Positions 46,324 to 57,633 are shown, counted from the first letter of the stretch. The stretch: DNA of 64,000 nucleotides from Gordonia lacunae (GCF_002149015.1 NZ_NGFO01000015.1:79044-143043); one strand, 5' to 3'. Made by a program: numbers and translations. The notes: a model not told the origin generated them from the sequence alone.

Positions 46324-47628
46324 GTGAGCATCGACAACACCGCGCTGCTGACCGATCAGTACGAACTGACGATGGTCGCGGCAGCGCTTCGCCACCCGGT
46401 TGCGCACCGCCAGTGCGTATTCGAGGTCTTCGCACGGCGCCTCCCGGACGGCAGGCGCTACGGCGTCGTGGCCGGCACCGGCCGCGTGCTCGACGAGCTC
46501 GCGTCGTTCCGGTTCGGCGACGAGGAGATCGCCGTCGTCGAACGATTCCTCGATCCCGACACGGTGGCCTGGCTGCGGGACTATCGGTTCTCCGGTGACA
46601 TCGACGGCTATCGCGAGGGCGAGCTCTACTTCCCCGGGTCACCGATCCTCACCGTCCGCGCGACGTTCGCCGAGGCCGTCCTGCTCGAAACCCTGATCCT
46701 GTCGATCCTCAACCACGACAGTGCGATCGCCTCGGCCGCGGCGCGCATGGTCAGCGCCGCCGGGTCGCGGCCGATCATCGAGATGGGATCGCGGCGCACC
46801 CATGAGCGCGCGGCCGTGGCCAGTGCCCGTGCCGCCTACATCGCGGGCGTCGCCGCCACCTCGAATCTGGAGGCGGCTCGCCGCTTCGGCGTGCCCAGCG
46901 CCGGCACCGCCGCCCACGCGTTCACCCTCGGCTTCACCGGACCCGACGGCCCGGATGAGAAGGCCGCGTTCGCCGCACAGATCGAGGCCCTCGGCGTCGG
47001 CACCACCCTGCTCGTCGACACCTACGACATCACCCAGGGCGTGCGCAACGCCATCGAGGTGGCCGGCCCCGGACTCGGTGCCGTGCGCATCGACTCCGGC
47101 GACCTGGGTGTGCTGGCCCGGCAGGTACGTGCCCAGCTCGACGATCTCGGCGCGACGGACACGAAGATCGTGGTCTCCGGCGATCTCGACGAATACGCGA
47201 TCGCCTCGCTCCGCGCCGAGCCGGTCGACACCTACGGGGTCGGGACCTCGCTGGTCACCGGGAGCGGGGCTCCGACGGCGGGGATGGTCTACAAGCTCGT
47301 CGAGGTCGACGGTCTGCCGGTGGCCAAACGGGCGAGCCACAAGGAATCACGCGGCGGGGCCAAGTCGGCCGTCCGCGCAGCCCGGTCGAGTGGCACGATC
47401 GTCGAAGAGATCGTCTACCGCGCCGATGGAACCCGCCCCGCACCGGACGGACTCGGTATCCGGGACCTGCAGATCCCGCTCGTCCGCGGCGGGACGCCGG
47501 TCGGGTCGCTGCCGACGCTCGCCGATGCCCGCGCACACCTCGCGGCCGGCCTCGTCAGTTTGCCGTGGGAGGGTCTGGGCCTGTCCCATGGAGATCCCGC
47601 GGTGCCGACCCGCTACGAACTCGGCTGA
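46324..47628 (+). CDS. pncB: Nicotinate phosphoribosyltransferase
   Basis: This 434-residue enzyme makes nicotinate mononucleotide from nicotinate and PRPP in NAD salvage. Conserved features are [13 protein letters not shown] at the N-terminus, the ring of [31 protein letters not shown] near residue 159, and the phosphoribosyl-binding IDSGDL near 258. The start at GTG 46324 is 19 bp from the clpS start. A nicotinamidase gene follows after 50 bp, so nicotinamide can be fed directly into this reaction. Confidence 0.95.
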   Translation: MSIDNTALLTDQYELTMVAAALRHPVAHRQCVFEVFARRLPDGRRYGVVAGTGRVLDELASFRFGDEEIAVVERFLDPDTVAWLRDYRFSGDIDGYREGELYFPGSPILTVRATFAEAVLLETLILSILNHDSAIASAAARMVSAAGSRPIIEMGSRRTHERAAVASARAAYIAGVAATSNLEAARRFGVPSAGTAAHAFTLGFTGPDGPDEKAAFAAQIEALGVGTTLLVDTYDITQGVRNAIEVAGPGLGAVRIDSGDLGVLARQVRAQLDDLGATDTKIVVSGDLDEYAIASLRAEPVDTYGVGTSLVTGSGAPTAGMVYKLVEVDGLPVAKRASHKESRGGAKSAVRAARSSGTIVEEIVYRADGTRPAPDGLGIRDLQIPLVRGGTPVGSLPTLADARAHLAAGLVSLPWEGLGLSHGDPAVPTRYELG

Positions 47629-47678
47629 ACCGGGTCCCGACGCCCAGAATCGATGTCCCCCGACGACAGGAGAAATGG

Positions 47679-48290
47679 ATGAGCGCCGAACGCAGCGACG
47701 GCACCCGTCCCGCCGACGCGCTGATCGTCGTCGACGTGCAGAACGACTTCTGCGAGGGCGGCGCCCTCGGGGTCAACGGCGGCGCCGCGGTCGCACGGGC
47801 GGTCACGTCGATCCTCGACGAGTACCGGACCGTCGTCGCCACCCGCGACTATCACATCGACCCCGGGGCACACTTCTCGGACGAACCCGATTACGTCGAC
47901 ACCTGGCCGCCCCACTGCCGGGTCGGCACCGACGGGGTGGCGTTCCATCGCGAGTTCGACGCCGGCGCAGCGCATGAGATCTTCTCCAAGGGCGAGTACA
48001 GCGCCGCGTACTCCGGCTTCGAGGGCGCGGCGGAGGACGGCTCCACCCTCGCCGCGTGGCTGCACGAACGGAAGGTGACATCGGTCGACATCGTCGGCAT
48101 CGCCACCGACCACTGCGTGCGGGCGACCGCACTCGACGCGGTGGAGGCCGGTTTCCGCACGCGAGTTCTGCTGAACTTCACCGCCGGCGTCGCGCCGGAG
48201 ACGACCTCGAAGGCGCTGTCGGCGCTGCGGGAGGCAGGCGTGGAACTGGTGGGCGATCTGCTCTACGACGGGTCGTGCCGGACCGGATGA
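47679..48290 (+). CDS. pncA: Nicotinamidase (pyrazinamidase-type)
   Basis: This 203-residue cysteine hydrolase converts nicotinamide to nicotinate and would also activate pyrazinamide. The triad is Asp19 (VVDVQNDF), Lys104 and Cys146 (ATDHC). Metal ligands are Asp57, His59 and His65 in TRDYHIDPGAHF. The start at ATG 47679 has AGGAGA five nt upstream. In M. tuberculosis pncA is not beside pncB1, so this placement differs. Confidence 0.95.
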   Translation: MSAERSDGTRPADALIVVDVQNDFCEGGALGVNGGAAVARAVTSILDEYRTVVATRDYHIDPGAHFSDEPDYVDTWPPHCRVGTDGVAFHREFDAGAAHEIFSKGEYSAAYSGFEGAAEDGSTLAAWLHERKVTSVDIVGIATDHCVRATALDAVEAGFRTRVLLNFTAGVAPETTSKALSALREAGVELVGDLLYDGSCRTG

Positions 48291-48426
48291 CCGGGCGGCC
48301 GATTCGCGTTCTCGATCCCGACGTCGACCGAGGGAACCGACCGGCACCGCGATACGTCTGAAACAACACGCCGTACCCGTCCGCGAACTCACCGCGACCA
48401 CAGCAAGGACAACCGGAACCCACCTC

Positions 48427-50505
48427 ATGCCCAACACACCCCCGGTGACCGACCTGCTCGACGCTGCGGTCACCGCCCTCGGCGGTCGTCGACGCGACGG
48501 GCAGGTCGCCATGGCCTCCGCGGTCGCGCACGCCATCGACACCGGTGAGCACCTGGCCGTCCAGGCCGGCACCGGCACCGGCAAGTCGCTGGCCTACCTC
48601 GTGCCGGCCATCCGCCACGCCGTCGAGAGCGGCCGCACCGTCGTGGTGTCCACCGCGACGATCGCATTGCAGCGACAGCTCATCGAGCGCGATCTCCCCC
48701 GCCTGGCCAAGGCTCTGAAGAAGCCGATCGGCCGTGAGCCCACCTTCGCGATCCTCAAGGGGCGCGGAAACTACCTGTGCCTGAACAAGATCCACTCCGG
48801 CACCGCGGAGGAGCCGGACACCGAGCTCTTCGACCCGTTCGAGCTGTCGCGGACCGGCCGGGAGGTGACGCGCCTGCGGGAGTGGAGCAGCGACACCGAG
48901 ACCGGTGACCGCGACGACCTGGTCCCCGGCGTGTCCGACCGGTCGTGGCGTCAGGTCAGCGTCACCGCCCGGGAGTGTCTGGGCGCGGCCAACTGCTCCT
49001 ACGGCGAGGACTGCTTCGCCGAGCAGTCGCGCCGACGGTCCGGGAAGGTCGACGTCGTGGTCACCAACCACGCACTGCTGGCCATCAACGCGACGAGCCC
49101 GGCGAACGTCCTGCCCGAACACGACGTCGTCATCATCGACGAGGCCCACGAACTCGTCGACCGGATGACCTCGGTGGCCACCGACGAGCTGTCAGCCGCT
49201 ACGGTGGCGCTCGTCGCCCGCCGGTGCGGAAAACTCGTCGACGAGGAGACCGCCGACGCCCTGCTCGGCGCCGGTGAACAGCTGGGCGAACTGCTCGACT
49301 CCGCGCCGATGCGCCAGTGGACCGGTCTGCCGTCCGACGCCACCGCGGTGCTGGTCATGCTCCGGGACCGACTCTGGCAGGCACGCACCGCCATCGGTCC
49401 CGTACGGATGGCCGGCGCCGACGACGGTGCGGCCGCCGCACGATCGGCCGCGCTGACCTCCCTCGAGGACATGCACGACACCGTCGTGCGGGTTCTGGGA
49501 GCGTTCGACGAGCCCGACGAGGCCAAACGACGCGACGTCGTGTGGGCGTCGCTGGACGCCTCGCGCCGCGGGGCCGAACCGCGGCCGATCCTGCACATCG
49601 CGCCGCTGTCGGTCGGTGGGCTCCTACGGGCCTCGCTGTTCGCCGACGCCACGGTCATCCTCACATCGGCCACCCTCACCATCGGCGGCTCCTTCGACGC
49701 CCTCGCCGCGACCTGGGGACTCCCCGCGTCCGGGCGCGGGACCGATCGTCCGGTGACGGACGAGGCGAACGTCTCCGACGTCACCGCGAGCGGGAAGGCG
49801 GTCCCCTCGGACTCGGGTTCGGCACGCTGGACCGGACTCGACGCCGGCTCGCCGTTCGACTATCCGCGGTCGGCGATCCTCTACGTCGCGCGCCACCTCC
49901 CCCGGCCCGACCGATCGGGCATCTCGTCGCGGACGATGGACGAGATCGCCGAACTCGTGAACTCCGCCGGGGGTCGCACCCTCGGCCTGTTCTCCTCGAT
50001 GCGCGCGGCCCGCGAGGCCGCCGACGCGATCCGTGACCGCACCGACCACCCGGTGCTGTGTCAGGGCGACGACACCACCTCGACCCTGGTCCGGAGGTTC
50101 GCCGACGATCCCGCGACCTGCCTGTTCGGCACGCTGTCCCTGTGGCAGGGGGTCGACGTCCCCGGCCCGTCGCTGAGCCTGGTCCTGATCGACCGCATCC
50201 CCTTCCCACGTCCCGACGACCCGTTGCTGACAGCCCGTCAGCGCGCCGTCGACGCCCGCGGGGGCAACGGCTTCCTGTCGGTGGCGGCCAACCACGCCGC
50301 CCTGCTCCTCGCCCAAGGCGCCGGCCGGCTGCTGCGTTCGGTCGACGACCGCGGTGTCGTCGCCGTCCTCGACTCGCGGCTGGCGACGGCCGGATACGGC
50401 GGTTATCTGCTCGCGTCGTTGCCCCCGATGTGGCGCACCACCGATCCCGCGGTGGTCCGGTCGGCGCTGGCCCGGCTGACCGATCCCGCGCGTTCGGTGG
50501 GCTGA
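48427..50505 (+). CDS. dinG: DinG-type ATP-dependent DNA helicase with iron-sulfur cluster
   Basis: This 692-residue XPD-like 5'-3' helicase unwinds D-loops, R-loops and G-quadruplexes. The Walker A motif is [12 protein letters not shown] near residue 40. Four cysteines that could hold a 4Fe-4S cluster lie in NYLCLNK and [16 protein letters not shown]. The Walker B box is IIDEAHEL near 240. The C-terminal half has LFSSMRA and [12 protein letters not shown] (motif VI). The match is to M. tuberculosis Rv1329c, which is also beside pncB1. ATG 48427 has no strong ribosome binding site. Confidence 0.93.
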   Translation: MPNTPPVTDLLDAAVTALGGRRRDGQVAMASAVAHAIDTGEHLAVQAGTGTGKSLAYLVPAIRHAVESGRTVVVSTATIALQRQLIERDLPRLAKALKKPIGREPTFAILKGRGNYLCLNKIHSGTAEEPDTELFDPFELSRTGREVTRLREWSSDTETGDRDDLVPGVSDRSWRQVSVTARECLGAANCSYGEDCFAEQSRRRSGKVDVVVTNHALLAINATSPANVLPEHDVVIIDEAHELVDRMTSVATDELSAATVALVARRCGKLVDEETADALLGAGEQLGELLDSAPMRQWTGLPSDATAVLVMLRDRLWQARTAIGPVRMAGADDGAAAARSAALTSLEDMHDTVVRVLGAFDEPDEAKRRDVVWASLDASRRGAEPRPILHIAPLSVGGLLRASLFADATVILTSATLTIGGSFDALAATWGLPASGRGTDRPVTDEANVSDVTASGKAVPSDSGSARWTGLDAGSPFDYPRSAILYVARHLPRPDRSGISSRTMDEIAELVNSAGGRTLGLFSSMRAAREAADAIRDRTDHPVLCQGDDTTSTLVRRFADDPATCLFGTLSLWQGVDVPGPSLSLVLIDRIPFPRPDDPLLTARQRAVDARGGNGFLSVAANHAALLLAQGAGRLLRSVDDRGVVAVLDSRLATAGYGGYLLASLPPMWRTTDPAVVRSALARLTDPARSVG

Positions 50506-50669
50506 CCTCGACCGACCCCGAGCGCCCCGGGGAGGACCGACACGGCGCGCGGACCATGAGAAGACAATCCCGTCCGCGGGGCACTAGGTTGGGAACCGGT
50601 GATACCAACGAAGGCGAGACCGACAGCGCACCCCGGCCAGTCACGGGAGCTGATGACAGGAGGCTCCAC

Positions 50670-52670
50670 GTGATCGGGCGCATGGGTATCGACGACATCG
50701 CACCCCTTGTGTCAGCGGGTCAGCAGCCCGCCAAAGCCGTTGTGGGAGAGTATTTTCCGGTCAGCACCACGGCCTGGCGCGAGGGACACGACGCCCTGGG
50801 CGTCACGCTGCACGTCGAGGCGCCCCGCCGCGAGGCGTTCGACGTCCGGATGATCCCGGCCCCCGAGCCGGACACCTTCAACGGGGCCTTCGTGCCCGAC
50901 GCCGTCGGATTCTGGTCGTACCGCATCGAGGCCTGGAGCGACCCCTACGCCACCTGGCGATCGGCCGTCATCAAGAAGCTCGACGCCGGACAGGGCGCCG
51001 CCGACCTCGCCAACGACATCGAGACCGGCGCGCGAGTGCTCGACACCGCCGCCGGACTCGTCTCCGGCGAGGACCGCGAACTGCTGCTCGACGCCGCCCG
51101 TCAGCTCCGGGCGCGCCGCCGCCGCGTCGAGAACCGGGTGGGTCTGGCGATCTCCGACGAGGTGGTCGAACTCCTGACCGCGCACCCCGTGCGCGAACTC
51201 GTCACCAAGAGCCGCACCTACCGGGTATGGGTGGACCGCACCCGGGCCCTGTTCGGCTCGTGGTACGAGCTCTTCCCGCGTTCCACCGGCGGCTGGGACG
51301 GCGAGGGCAAGCCCGTCCACGGCACGTTCCTCACCGCCGCCCAGGACCTGCCCCGCGTGGCCGACATGGGGTTCGACGTCGTCTATCTGCCGCCGATCCA
51401 CCCGATCGGCGAGGTCAACCGCAAGGGTCCCAACAACACCCTCGTCGCGGGCCCCGACGACGTCGGTTCGCCATGGGCCATCGGGTCCGCGGACGGTGGT
51501 CACGACGCGATCCATCCCCTCCTCGGCAGCGAAGAGGACTTCGAATACTTCGTCGGCCGGGCCCGGGAACTGGGCCTGGAGGTCGCGCTCGATCTGGCTC
51601 TGCAGTGCGCGCCGGATCATCCGTGGGCGATCGAACACCCGGAGTGGTTCACCACCCAGCCCGACGGCACCATCGCCTTCGCGGAGAACCCGCCGAAGAA
51701 GTACCAGGACATCTACCCGCTGAACTTCGACAACGACCGCAACGGCATCTACCGCGCGGTGCTGAAGGTCGTCCTGCACTGGGTCGGGCTCGGCGTCGAC
51801 ATCTTCCGCGTCGACAACCCCCACACCAAACCGCCGAACTTCTGGGAATGGCTCATCAGCGAGGTCAAGAAGCGGCACCCGGACGTCCTGTTCCTGTCCG
51901 AGTCGTTCACCCGGCCGGCGCGGCTCTACGGCCTCGCACGCCTCGGCTTCACCCAGAGCTACACCTACTTCACCTGGAAGACGCTGAAGTGGGAGCTGGA
52001 ACAGTTCGGCCGGGAGATCGCCGACCACGCCGACGAGGCCCGTCCGAATCTGTTCGTCAACACCCCCGACATCCTGCACGCGAGCCTGCAGCACGGCGGA
52101 CCGGGCATGTTCGCCCTGCGCGCTGCCCTGGCGGCCACCCTCGCCCCGACGTGGGGCGTGTACAGCGGCTACGAACTCTACGAGCACGTCGCCGTCACCG
52201 AGGGCAGCGAGGAGTACCTCAACTCGGAGAAGTACGAGCTCCGACCCCGGGACTACAAGGCGGCCGCGAGTCGCGGCGAGTCGCTCGAACCGTGGATCAC
52301 CTCGCTCAACGAGATTCGCCGACGCCACCCGGCGCTGCAGCAACTGCGCAACATCCACTTCCACCACGTCGACAACCCGTCGCTCATCGCCTACTCGAAG
52401 ATCGATCCGGTTTCGGGCGACCGCGTCGTCGTGATCATCAACCTGAACCCGTTCGGCGCGGAGGCCTCCACGGTCTGGCTCGACCTGCCGAAGCTCGGTT
52501 TCGAGTGGTACGACCACTTCTCCGTCCGCGACGAGGTCTCCGGCGAGGAGTACTGGTGGGGCCAGGACAACTACGTCCGCCTCGAGCCGTGGCGGGCGGT
52601 GGCGCACATCCTCGCCCTGCCGCCCCTCGACCCCGCTGTCGCACAACAACTCGCCCTTCGGATCCAGTGA
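50670..52670 (+). CDS. glgE: Alpha-1,4-glucan:maltose-1-phosphate maltosyltransferase GlgE
   Basis: This 666-residue GH13_3 enzyme extends linear alpha-1,4-glucans with maltosyl units from maltose-1-phosphate, on the route to glycogen and capsular glucan. An N-terminal beta domain is followed by the (beta/alpha)8 barrel with [18 protein letters not shown], the nucleophile region [15 protein letters not shown], the acid Glu in FLSESFTRP and [21 protein letters not shown] 50670 has AGGAGG six nt upstream. glgB follows 7 bp later, so a linear polymer is made and branched from the same transcript. Confidence 0.95.
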   Translation: MIGRMGIDDIAPLVSAGQQPAKAVVGEYFPVSTTAWREGHDALGVTLHVEAPRREAFDVRMIPAPEPDTFNGAFVPDAVGFWSYRIEAWSDPYATWRSAVIKKLDAGQGAADLANDIETGARVLDTAAGLVSGEDRELLLDAARQLRARRRRVENRVGLAISDEVVELLTAHPVRELVTKSRTYRVWVDRTRALFGSWYELFPRSTGGWDGEGKPVHGTFLTAAQDLPRVADMGFDVVYLPPIHPIGEVNRKGPNNTLVAGPDDVGSPWAIGSADGGHDAIHPLLGSEEDFEYFVGRARELGLEVALDLALQCAPDHPWAIEHPEWFTTQPDGTIAFAENPPKKYQDIYPLNFDNDRNGIYRAVLKVVLHWVGLGVDIFRVDNPHTKPPNFWEWLISEVKKRHPDVLFLSESFTRPARLYGLARLGFTQSYTYFTWKTLKWELEQFGREIADHADEARPNLFVNTPDILHASLQHGGPGMFALRAALAATLAPTWGVYSGYELYEHVAVTEGSEEYLNSEKYELRPRDYKAAASRGESLEPWITSLNEIRRRHPALQQLRNIHFHHVDNPSLIAYSKIDPVSGDRVVVIINLNPFGAEASTVWLDLPKLGFEWYDHFSVRDEVSGEEYWWGQDNYVRLEPWRAVAHILALPPLDPAVAQQLALRIQ

Positions 52671-52677
52671 GGTATTC

Positions 52678-54900
52678 GTGACCGATCGACCTGATCCGCC
52701 GGAACTGCCGGACCCGAACGCGACCGACCACGACCTCCGCCGGCTGGCCGCGCAGACCCACCCCGACCCGCACGCGTTCCTCGGTGCCCACGATGCGCCG
52801 GGCGGCACCACCATCCTGCGTACATTGCGCCCGAACGCGATCTCGGTCTCCGCGGTCATCGGCGGGGTCGATCACCCGATGACCCGCCAGACCGACGACC
52901 TCTGGGTGGTCACCGTTCCGATGGCCGACCTGATGGACTACCGGTATCGCGTCGTCTACCCCGACTCCGCCGGCGACACCGCAGAATTCGTCGTCGCCGA
53001 CGGTTATCGTTTCCTGCCGAGCCTCGGCGAGGTCGACATCCACCTGTTCAGCGAGGGGCGCCACGAGTCACTGTGGAACGCTCTCGGCGCTCGCGTGACG
53101 TCGTACACGACCACCGACGGCGAGGTGGCGGGCACCGCCTTCTCCGTGTGGGCACCGAATGCCCACGGCGTCACCGTGATCGGCGACTTCGACGACTGGA
53201 CCGGACGGGTCGCGCCCATGCGCAAGGTCGGGGTCAGCGGCGTGTGGGAGGTCTTCGTCCCCGACGTCGGCGACGGCACCCACTACAAGTTCCGCGTCCA
53301 CGGCGCCGACGGCGTCATCCGCGACAAGGCCGATCCCATGGCCTTCCGCACCAGCACCCCGCCGGCGACGGCGTCACGGGTGACCGTCTCCGAGCACGTG
53401 TGGTCCGACGACGCCTGGATCGCTCGCCGGGAGCGATCGGCACCCGAGCGCGAGCCGATGAGCGTCTACGAGGTCCACCTCGCGTCGTGGCGTCAGGGCC
53501 TCGGTTATCGCGAACTCGCGCACGAACTGGCCGAGTACGCCGTCGAGAAGGGGTTCACCCACGTCGAGTTCCTACCCGTCGCCGAGCATCCGTTCGGCGG
53601 CTCGTGGGGTTATCAGGTCACGTCCTACTACGCCCCGACGGCACGCTTCGGGACGCCCGACGACTTCCGCTATCTCGTCGACCATCTCCACTCGCGGGAC
53701 ATCGCCGTCATCGTCGACTGGGTGCCGGCCCACTTCCCCAAGGACGACTGGGCGCTGGCCCGTTTCGACGGCACCCCGCTGTACGAGCACGCCGATCCGA
53801 TGCGCGGCGAGCAGCTCGACTGGGGCACCTACGTCTTCGACTTCGGCCGGCACGAGGTGCGCAACTTCCTCGTCGCGAACGCGCTGTTCTGGTTCAGCGA
53901 ATTCCACATCGACGGTCTACGCGTCGACGCCGTCGCCTCGATGCTGTACTTGGACTACTCGCGCCCCGCCGGGCAGTGGCGCCCCAACGTCCACGGCGGC
54001 CGCGAGAACCTGGAGGCGGTGCAGTTCCTCCAGGAGACCAATGCGACCGTCCACAAGCACTTTCCGGGCGTGATCACGGTCGCCGAGGAGTCGACCGCCT
54101 GGCCGGGCGTGACCCGCATGACCGACCTCGGCGGGCTGGGCTTCAGCTTCAAATGGAACATGGGCTGGATGCACGACACCCTCGACTATCTGTCACGCGA
54201 TCAGATCCACCGCAGCTTCCACCACCACGAGATCACCTTCTCGCTGGTGTACGCGTGGAGCGAGAACTTCGTGCTTCCCCTCTCCCACGACGAGGTGGTG
54301 CACGGCAAGGGCACGCTGTGGACGCGGATGCCGGGCGACTCGTTCGCCAAGGCCGCGGGTGTGCGCGTGTACCTGGCCTACATGTGGTCGCACCCGGGCA
54401 AACAATTGCTGTTCATGGGACAGGAGTTCGGGCAGACCGGCGAGTGGGCCGACAATCGGAGCCTGGACTGGCATCAGCTGGAGGGCTGGGAGGGCGAACT
54501 GCATTCCGGTATCTCGGCTCTCGTCACCGATCTGAACCGGATCTACCGCTCGCACCCCGCGCTGTACACCCAGGACATCGACCCGCTCGGCTACGAATGG
54601 ATCGACGCCAACGACACCGCCAACAACGTGATCAGCTTCCTGCGGTACGGCACCGACGGCTCGGTTGTCGCCTGCCTGTTCAACCTCAGTGGTTCCGACC
54701 GCGCCGACTATCAGGTCGGGCTGCCGTCGGCGGGCGTCTGGGACGAGATCCTCAACACCGATGGCGACGCCTACAGCGGCGCCGGACGCGGCAACATGGG
54801 GTCGGTCACGGCGGACGGGCCGTCGTATCACGGACGTCCCGTGTCGGCTCGGGTCATGCTGCCCGCCAACTCGGCGATCTGGCTGGTGCCACGGGACTAG
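52678..54900 (+). CDS. glgB: 1,4-alpha-glucan branching enzyme GlgB
   Basis: This 740-residue GH13_9 enzyme makes the alpha-1,6 branches of glycogen. An N-terminal carbohydrate-binding module (about 20-110) and a second beta domain with [21 protein letters not shown] precede the catalytic barrel. Signature regions are [38 protein letters not shown] (nucleophile Asp), [12 protein letters not shown] (acid Glu) and [13 protein letters not shown]. The start at GTG 52678 with GAGG upstream follows glgE by 7 bp. Confidence 0.96.
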   Translation: MTDRPDPPELPDPNATDHDLRRLAAQTHPDPHAFLGAHDAPGGTTILRTLRPNAISVSAVIGGVDHPMTRQTDDLWVVTVPMADLMDYRYRVVYPDSAGDTAEFVVADGYRFLPSLGEVDIHLFSEGRHESLWNALGARVTSYTTTDGEVAGTAFSVWAPNAHGVTVIGDFDDWTGRVAPMRKVGVSGVWEVFVPDVGDGTHYKFRVHGADGVIRDKADPMAFRTSTPPATASRVTVSEHVWSDDAWIARRERSAPEREPMSVYEVHLASWRQGLGYRELAHELAEYAVEKGFTHVEFLPVAEHPFGGSWGYQVTSYYAPTARFGTPDDFRYLVDHLHSRDIAVIVDWVPAHFPKDDWALARFDGTPLYEHADPMRGEQLDWGTYVFDFGRHEVRNFLVANALFWFSEFHIDGLRVDAVASMLYLDYSRPAGQWRPNVHGGRENLEAVQFLQETNATVHKHFPGVITVAEESTAWPGVTRMTDLGGLGFSFKWNMGWMHDTLDYLSRDQIHRSFHHHEITFSLVYAWSENFVLPLSHDEVVHGKGTLWTRMPGDSFAKAAGVRVYLAYMWSHPGKQLLFMGQEFGQTGEWADNRSLDWHQLEGWEGELHSGISALVTDLNRIYRSHPALYTQDIDPLGYEWIDANDTANNVISFLRYGTDGSVVACLFNLSGSDRADYQVGLPSAGVWDEILNTDGDAYSGAGRGNMGSVTADGPSYHGRPVSARVMLPANSAIWLVPRD

Positions 54901-54929
54901 TTCCGCGGCAGATGGCCTCAGCCCGTCCG

Positions 54930-55940
54930 TCAGTAGAGCGCGCTGGCGAGCTTGCGACGGGCGCTCACGACGAACTGCTCGGCGGGATCGAACAGTTCGA
55001 ACAGCTCGAGCAGTCGCGTGCGCGCACGGGTGCGCTCCTCGCCCGCGGTCACCCGGACGACGTCGATGATGCGATCGAAAGCGGCTTCGGGTTGCTGCGA
55101 CAGCAGCAGGACATCCGCGGCCGCCAGTTGCGCGTCGACGTCACGCGGGGACGCCGTCTCCACGATCGCGGGATCGTGCGCCTGCGCGCGCAGGATGAAC
55201 TCGAGATTCCGCGCGGCGGATGCCGCTTCGAGATTCTCCGGTTCGGCCTCGGCGATGGCCCGGTAGTCCGCGAGGGCGCCGTCGAAGTCGCCGTCGTTCA
55301 GCTTCGCCTCGGCCGCGAGCAACCTCGGGTCCTCGGGCTCGGGTTCGGGTGCGGGACCGTCCGGCACGCCCGGCAGGACATCGCCGACCTGGGCGAAGAT
55401 GTCGTCGATCCACTGGGTGATCTCGGCTTCGGAGCGCACACCGTTGAAGGCGGTCACCGGTTGCCCCTGCACGATCGCGACGACCATGGGGATCGACTGC
55501 ACCCGGAACGCCTGGGCGATACGCGGATTCGCATCGACGTCGACCTTGGCGAGTACCCAGCGCCCGCCCGACTCGCCGGCCAGACGTTCCAGGACCGGCG
55601 ACAGCTGCTTACACGGACCGCACCATTCCGCCCACAGGTCGATGACCACGAGCTGCTGCATCGACCGGTTGAGCACCTCGGCCTCGAACGTCTCCTCGGT
55701 GACGTCGAGGACCGCTCCCGGCGCCGGTCCCGCACCGGCAACCGGCGGCTGCCCGGCGGGAGCGGGTGTCTGACCGGGCTGGGCGGCGGTCTGTGACTGT
55801 GCCCGTTGTGCCTGCGCGCGTTCGGCTTCGGCGCGCTCCTTGAGTCCGCCGAGATCCACCGCGCCGGACATGGCCATGGCTGCTGCCGCCTGCTGTCGGG
55901 CCGCGGCGGCGGCCTGCTGACGATTGGTTGGTCGCGTCAC
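54930..55940 (-). CDS. Thioredoxin-domain protein with TPR-like C-terminus (CnoX/YbbN type, Rv1324-like)
   Basis: This 336-residue cytosolic protein has three parts. A Gln/Ala-rich N-terminus with repeated RQQAAAA-like blocks and a Pro/Ala linker fills the first 75 residues. A thioredoxin domain with DLWAEWCGPCKQL near residue 105 and the cis-Pro region VQSIPMVVAI follows. A helical TPR-like domain (about 205-336) contains LNDGDFDGALADYRAIAEAEPENLEA. YbbN/CnoX proteins protect unfolded proteins and hand them to chaperonins. The WCGPC motif is intact, so redox activity is expected here. Confidence 0.9.
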   Translation of the reverse strand: MTRPTNRQQAAAAARQQAAAAMAMSGAVDLGGLKERAEAERAQAQRAQSQTAAQPGQTPAPAGQPPVAGAGPAPGAVLDVTEETFEAEVLNRSMQQLVVIDLWAEWCGPCKQLSPVLERLAGESGGRWVLAKVDVDANPRIAQAFRVQSIPMVVAIVQGQPVTAFNGVRSEAEITQWIDDIFAQVGDVLPGVPDGPAPEPEPEDPRLLAAEAKLNDGDFDGALADYRAIAEAEPENLEAASAARNLEFILRAQAHDPAIVETASPRDVDAQLAAADVLLLSQQPEAAFDRIIDVVRVTAGEERTRARTRLLELFELFDPAEQFVVSARRKLASALY

Positions 55941-55972
55941 CCCTCCAGTGTGTCACGACCCGCGGCGCGGAA

Positions 55973-57232
55973 TCAGGTGGCGTCGGACGAACGGGCCCCC
56001 TCGCCGAGGTGACCGCGCGGTGCGGGCACCCGGGCGCCCTGGGGACGAACGACGGGCGCGAGTGCAACCGCCAGGACGAGTGCCACCACTGCGGCGAGCA
56101 GTCCGGTGTTCAGCGAGGTCCGGCTGCTGATGAAGCCGACGACCGCGGGCCCGGCGAGCATGCCGAGGTACCCGCATCCGACGACCGCGGAGATCGTCCG
56201 GCCACTCGACTCACCCGACAGATTGCCCGCCGCGGTGAAGATCTGCGGGATCAGGCCCGCCAGGCCGAGTCCGAACACGCCCCACCCCACGATCGCGAGC
56301 CCCGGTACCGGCGAGAGCACGGCGATCAGGATGCCGGCGGTGCCGAGCAGACCGCCGTAGCGGACGACCGCGACCGGCCCCACCGACCCGACCACGGGAT
56401 CGATCACGAACCGCGCGACGGTCATCGTCGCGCTGAATGCGCCGAAGGCGATGGCGCCGACGGCTTCGGCGGACCCGAACGTCTCGACCACGTGCAGTGC
56501 ACTCCAGTCGTAGGCGGTGCCCTCGGCCAGCATCAGCGCGAAGGCGACCACTGCCAGCAGCACCAGGCGGCGCCGGTCCACGGTGCGCCACCACTTCGTG
56601 GACGCGGTGTCCGCGACGTCCACTCCGCGAGCGCTCGCATCGGTGCCGACCTCGCGGCCGGCCAGTCCGCGAGCGCTCCACGCGACGACGCCGACCCCGG
56701 TCATTGCCGCACAGGCCACCGTGAGGATCACCCCGACGTCGGCCCACAGCGTCGCTGCCACCACCCCGGAACCCACCAGGCTGCCCGCGGAGAAGAAGCC
56801 GTGGAACGACGACATGATCGGACGACGGTAGGCACGTTCGACCACGACTGCCTGCGCATTCATCGACACGTCCAGGCAACCGTTGGCGAAGCCGAAGGCG
56901 ACGAGCGCGGCGGCGAGGGTCAGCGCGTCGACGGCGAGCACCGGCGTGATGATCACCGCCGACAACAACAGAGCGGCCCCGATGGTCACCGGGCGAGAAC
57001 CCCGACGGTCGATCAGACGTCCGCAGACCTGCATGCCCACGAACGCCGAGGCACCGAGCAGGAGGAGCAGGCCGCCGAGCTGGTCATGGTCGACCTCGGT
57101 GCGCGCGCTGATGACCGGGATGTGCGCCACCCACATCGCCGCGAGGAATCCGTTGAGCGCAAAGATCGCCCCGACGCTTCGGCGCGAACGGCGAAGCGTC
57201 GGGGCGATCGATGACGGGGTCGGGGCGGTCAG
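55973..57232 (-). CDS. Major facilitator superfamily transporter, probably with a CTG start
   Basis: This 12-helix transporter has the loop-2/3 motif GRLIDRRGSRPVTIGAAL and a mirrored second half; the substrate is unknown. The first in-frame ATG (57136) would cut through helix 1. The frame stays open upstream and encodes TAPTPSSIAPTLRRSRRSV and then a hydrophobic AIFALNGFLAAMWVAHI, a normal MFS N-terminus with a basic cytoplasmic tail. A CTG at 57232 overlaps the TGA stop of the upstream gene (CTGA), so I propose CTG as the start, giving 419 residues. An 18-bp perfect hairpin then lies inside the first 25 codons. Confidence 0.75.
   Translation of the reverse strand: MTAPTPSSIAPTLRRSRRSVGAIFALNGFLAAMWVAHIPVISARTEVDHDQLGGLLLLLGASAFVGMQVCGRLIDRRGSRPVTIGAALLLSAVIITPVLAVDALTLAAALVAFGFANGCLDVSMNAQAVVVERAYRRPIMSSFHGFFSAGSLVGSGVVAATLWADVGVILTVACAAMTGVGVVAWSARGLAGREVGTDASARGVDVADTASTKWWRTVDRRRLVLLAVVAFALMLAEGTAYDWSALHVVETFGSAEAVGAIAFGAFSATMTVARFVIDPVVGSVGPVAVVRYGGLLGTAGILIAVLSPVPGLAIVGWGVFGLGLAGLIPQIFTAAGNLSGESSGRTISAVVGCGYLGMLAGPAVVGFISSRTSLNTGLLAAVVALVLAVALAPVVRPQGARVPAPRGHLGEGARSSDAT
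57164..57209 (-). repeat. 18-bp perfect inverted repeat in the 5' part of the transporter gene
   Basis: GATCGCCCCGACGCTTCG (57164-57181) and its exact complement (57192-57209) are separated by 10 nt. It begins 20 nt after the stop of the upstream DUF3817 gene and is followed by TTTGCG on the minus strand, so it could end that transcript. If the transporter starts at CTG 57232, the stem lies within its coding region and would fold in the mRNA near the start. Confidence 0.7.
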
Positions 57233-57633
57233 GCCGTGGCCTGCCTGGGTGCGCGGTCGGTGGACAGCTCGGCGAGATGACCGTTACGGCGCGCCCACCA
57301 TTCGAACACGATCGTGCCGAACGGCGGCAGGCTCGACACCAGCGCGAGCAGGGTCACGATCGGGATCCCGATCCGGCGCGACCCGACCGGCAGCTCCCAC
57401 TTCACGGCGTTCCACTTGAGCTGGACTGCCGTGACGAGGGCCACGACCACGAAGAGCACGAAGACGATCCCGTGGATCATTCCCGGCTTGGCGATCGCCT
57501 CGTCGTCGTCGTTGACCCGCTTGACGACCATGGCGACCAGCAGGATCGCCCAGGTGATCGCCTCGGCGACGGCGACGAACCGGAAGCGCTTGGCGGGTGT
57601 GGTCAGGTCGAAGAATGACAGCATGGCCCTCAT
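57229..57633 (-). CDS. DUF3817 membrane protein (second copy)
   Basis: This 134-residue protein has three hydrophobic segments with the DUF3817 layout FRFVAVAEAITWAILLVAMVVKRV, MIHGIVFVLFVVVALVTAVQLKW and IPIVTLLALVSSLPPFGTIVFEWW, more loosely related to the copy at 34239-34589. ATG 57633 and ATG 57624 are both possible starts. Its TGA stop overlaps the presumed CTG start of the transporter. Function unknown. Confidence 0.85.
   Translation of the reverse strand: MRAMLSFFDLTTPAKRFRFVAVAEAITWAILLVAMVVKRVNDDDEAIAKPGMIHGIVFVLFVVVALVTAVQLKWNAVKWELPVGSRRIGIPIVTLLALVSSLPPFGTIVFEWWARRNGHLAELSTDRAPRQATA

Noticed and set aside
55928..57214. Plus-strand open frame of 428 codons opposite the transporter
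   Set aside because: The product is His/Arg/Asp-rich without domains, while the other strand encodes a clear 12-helix protein.
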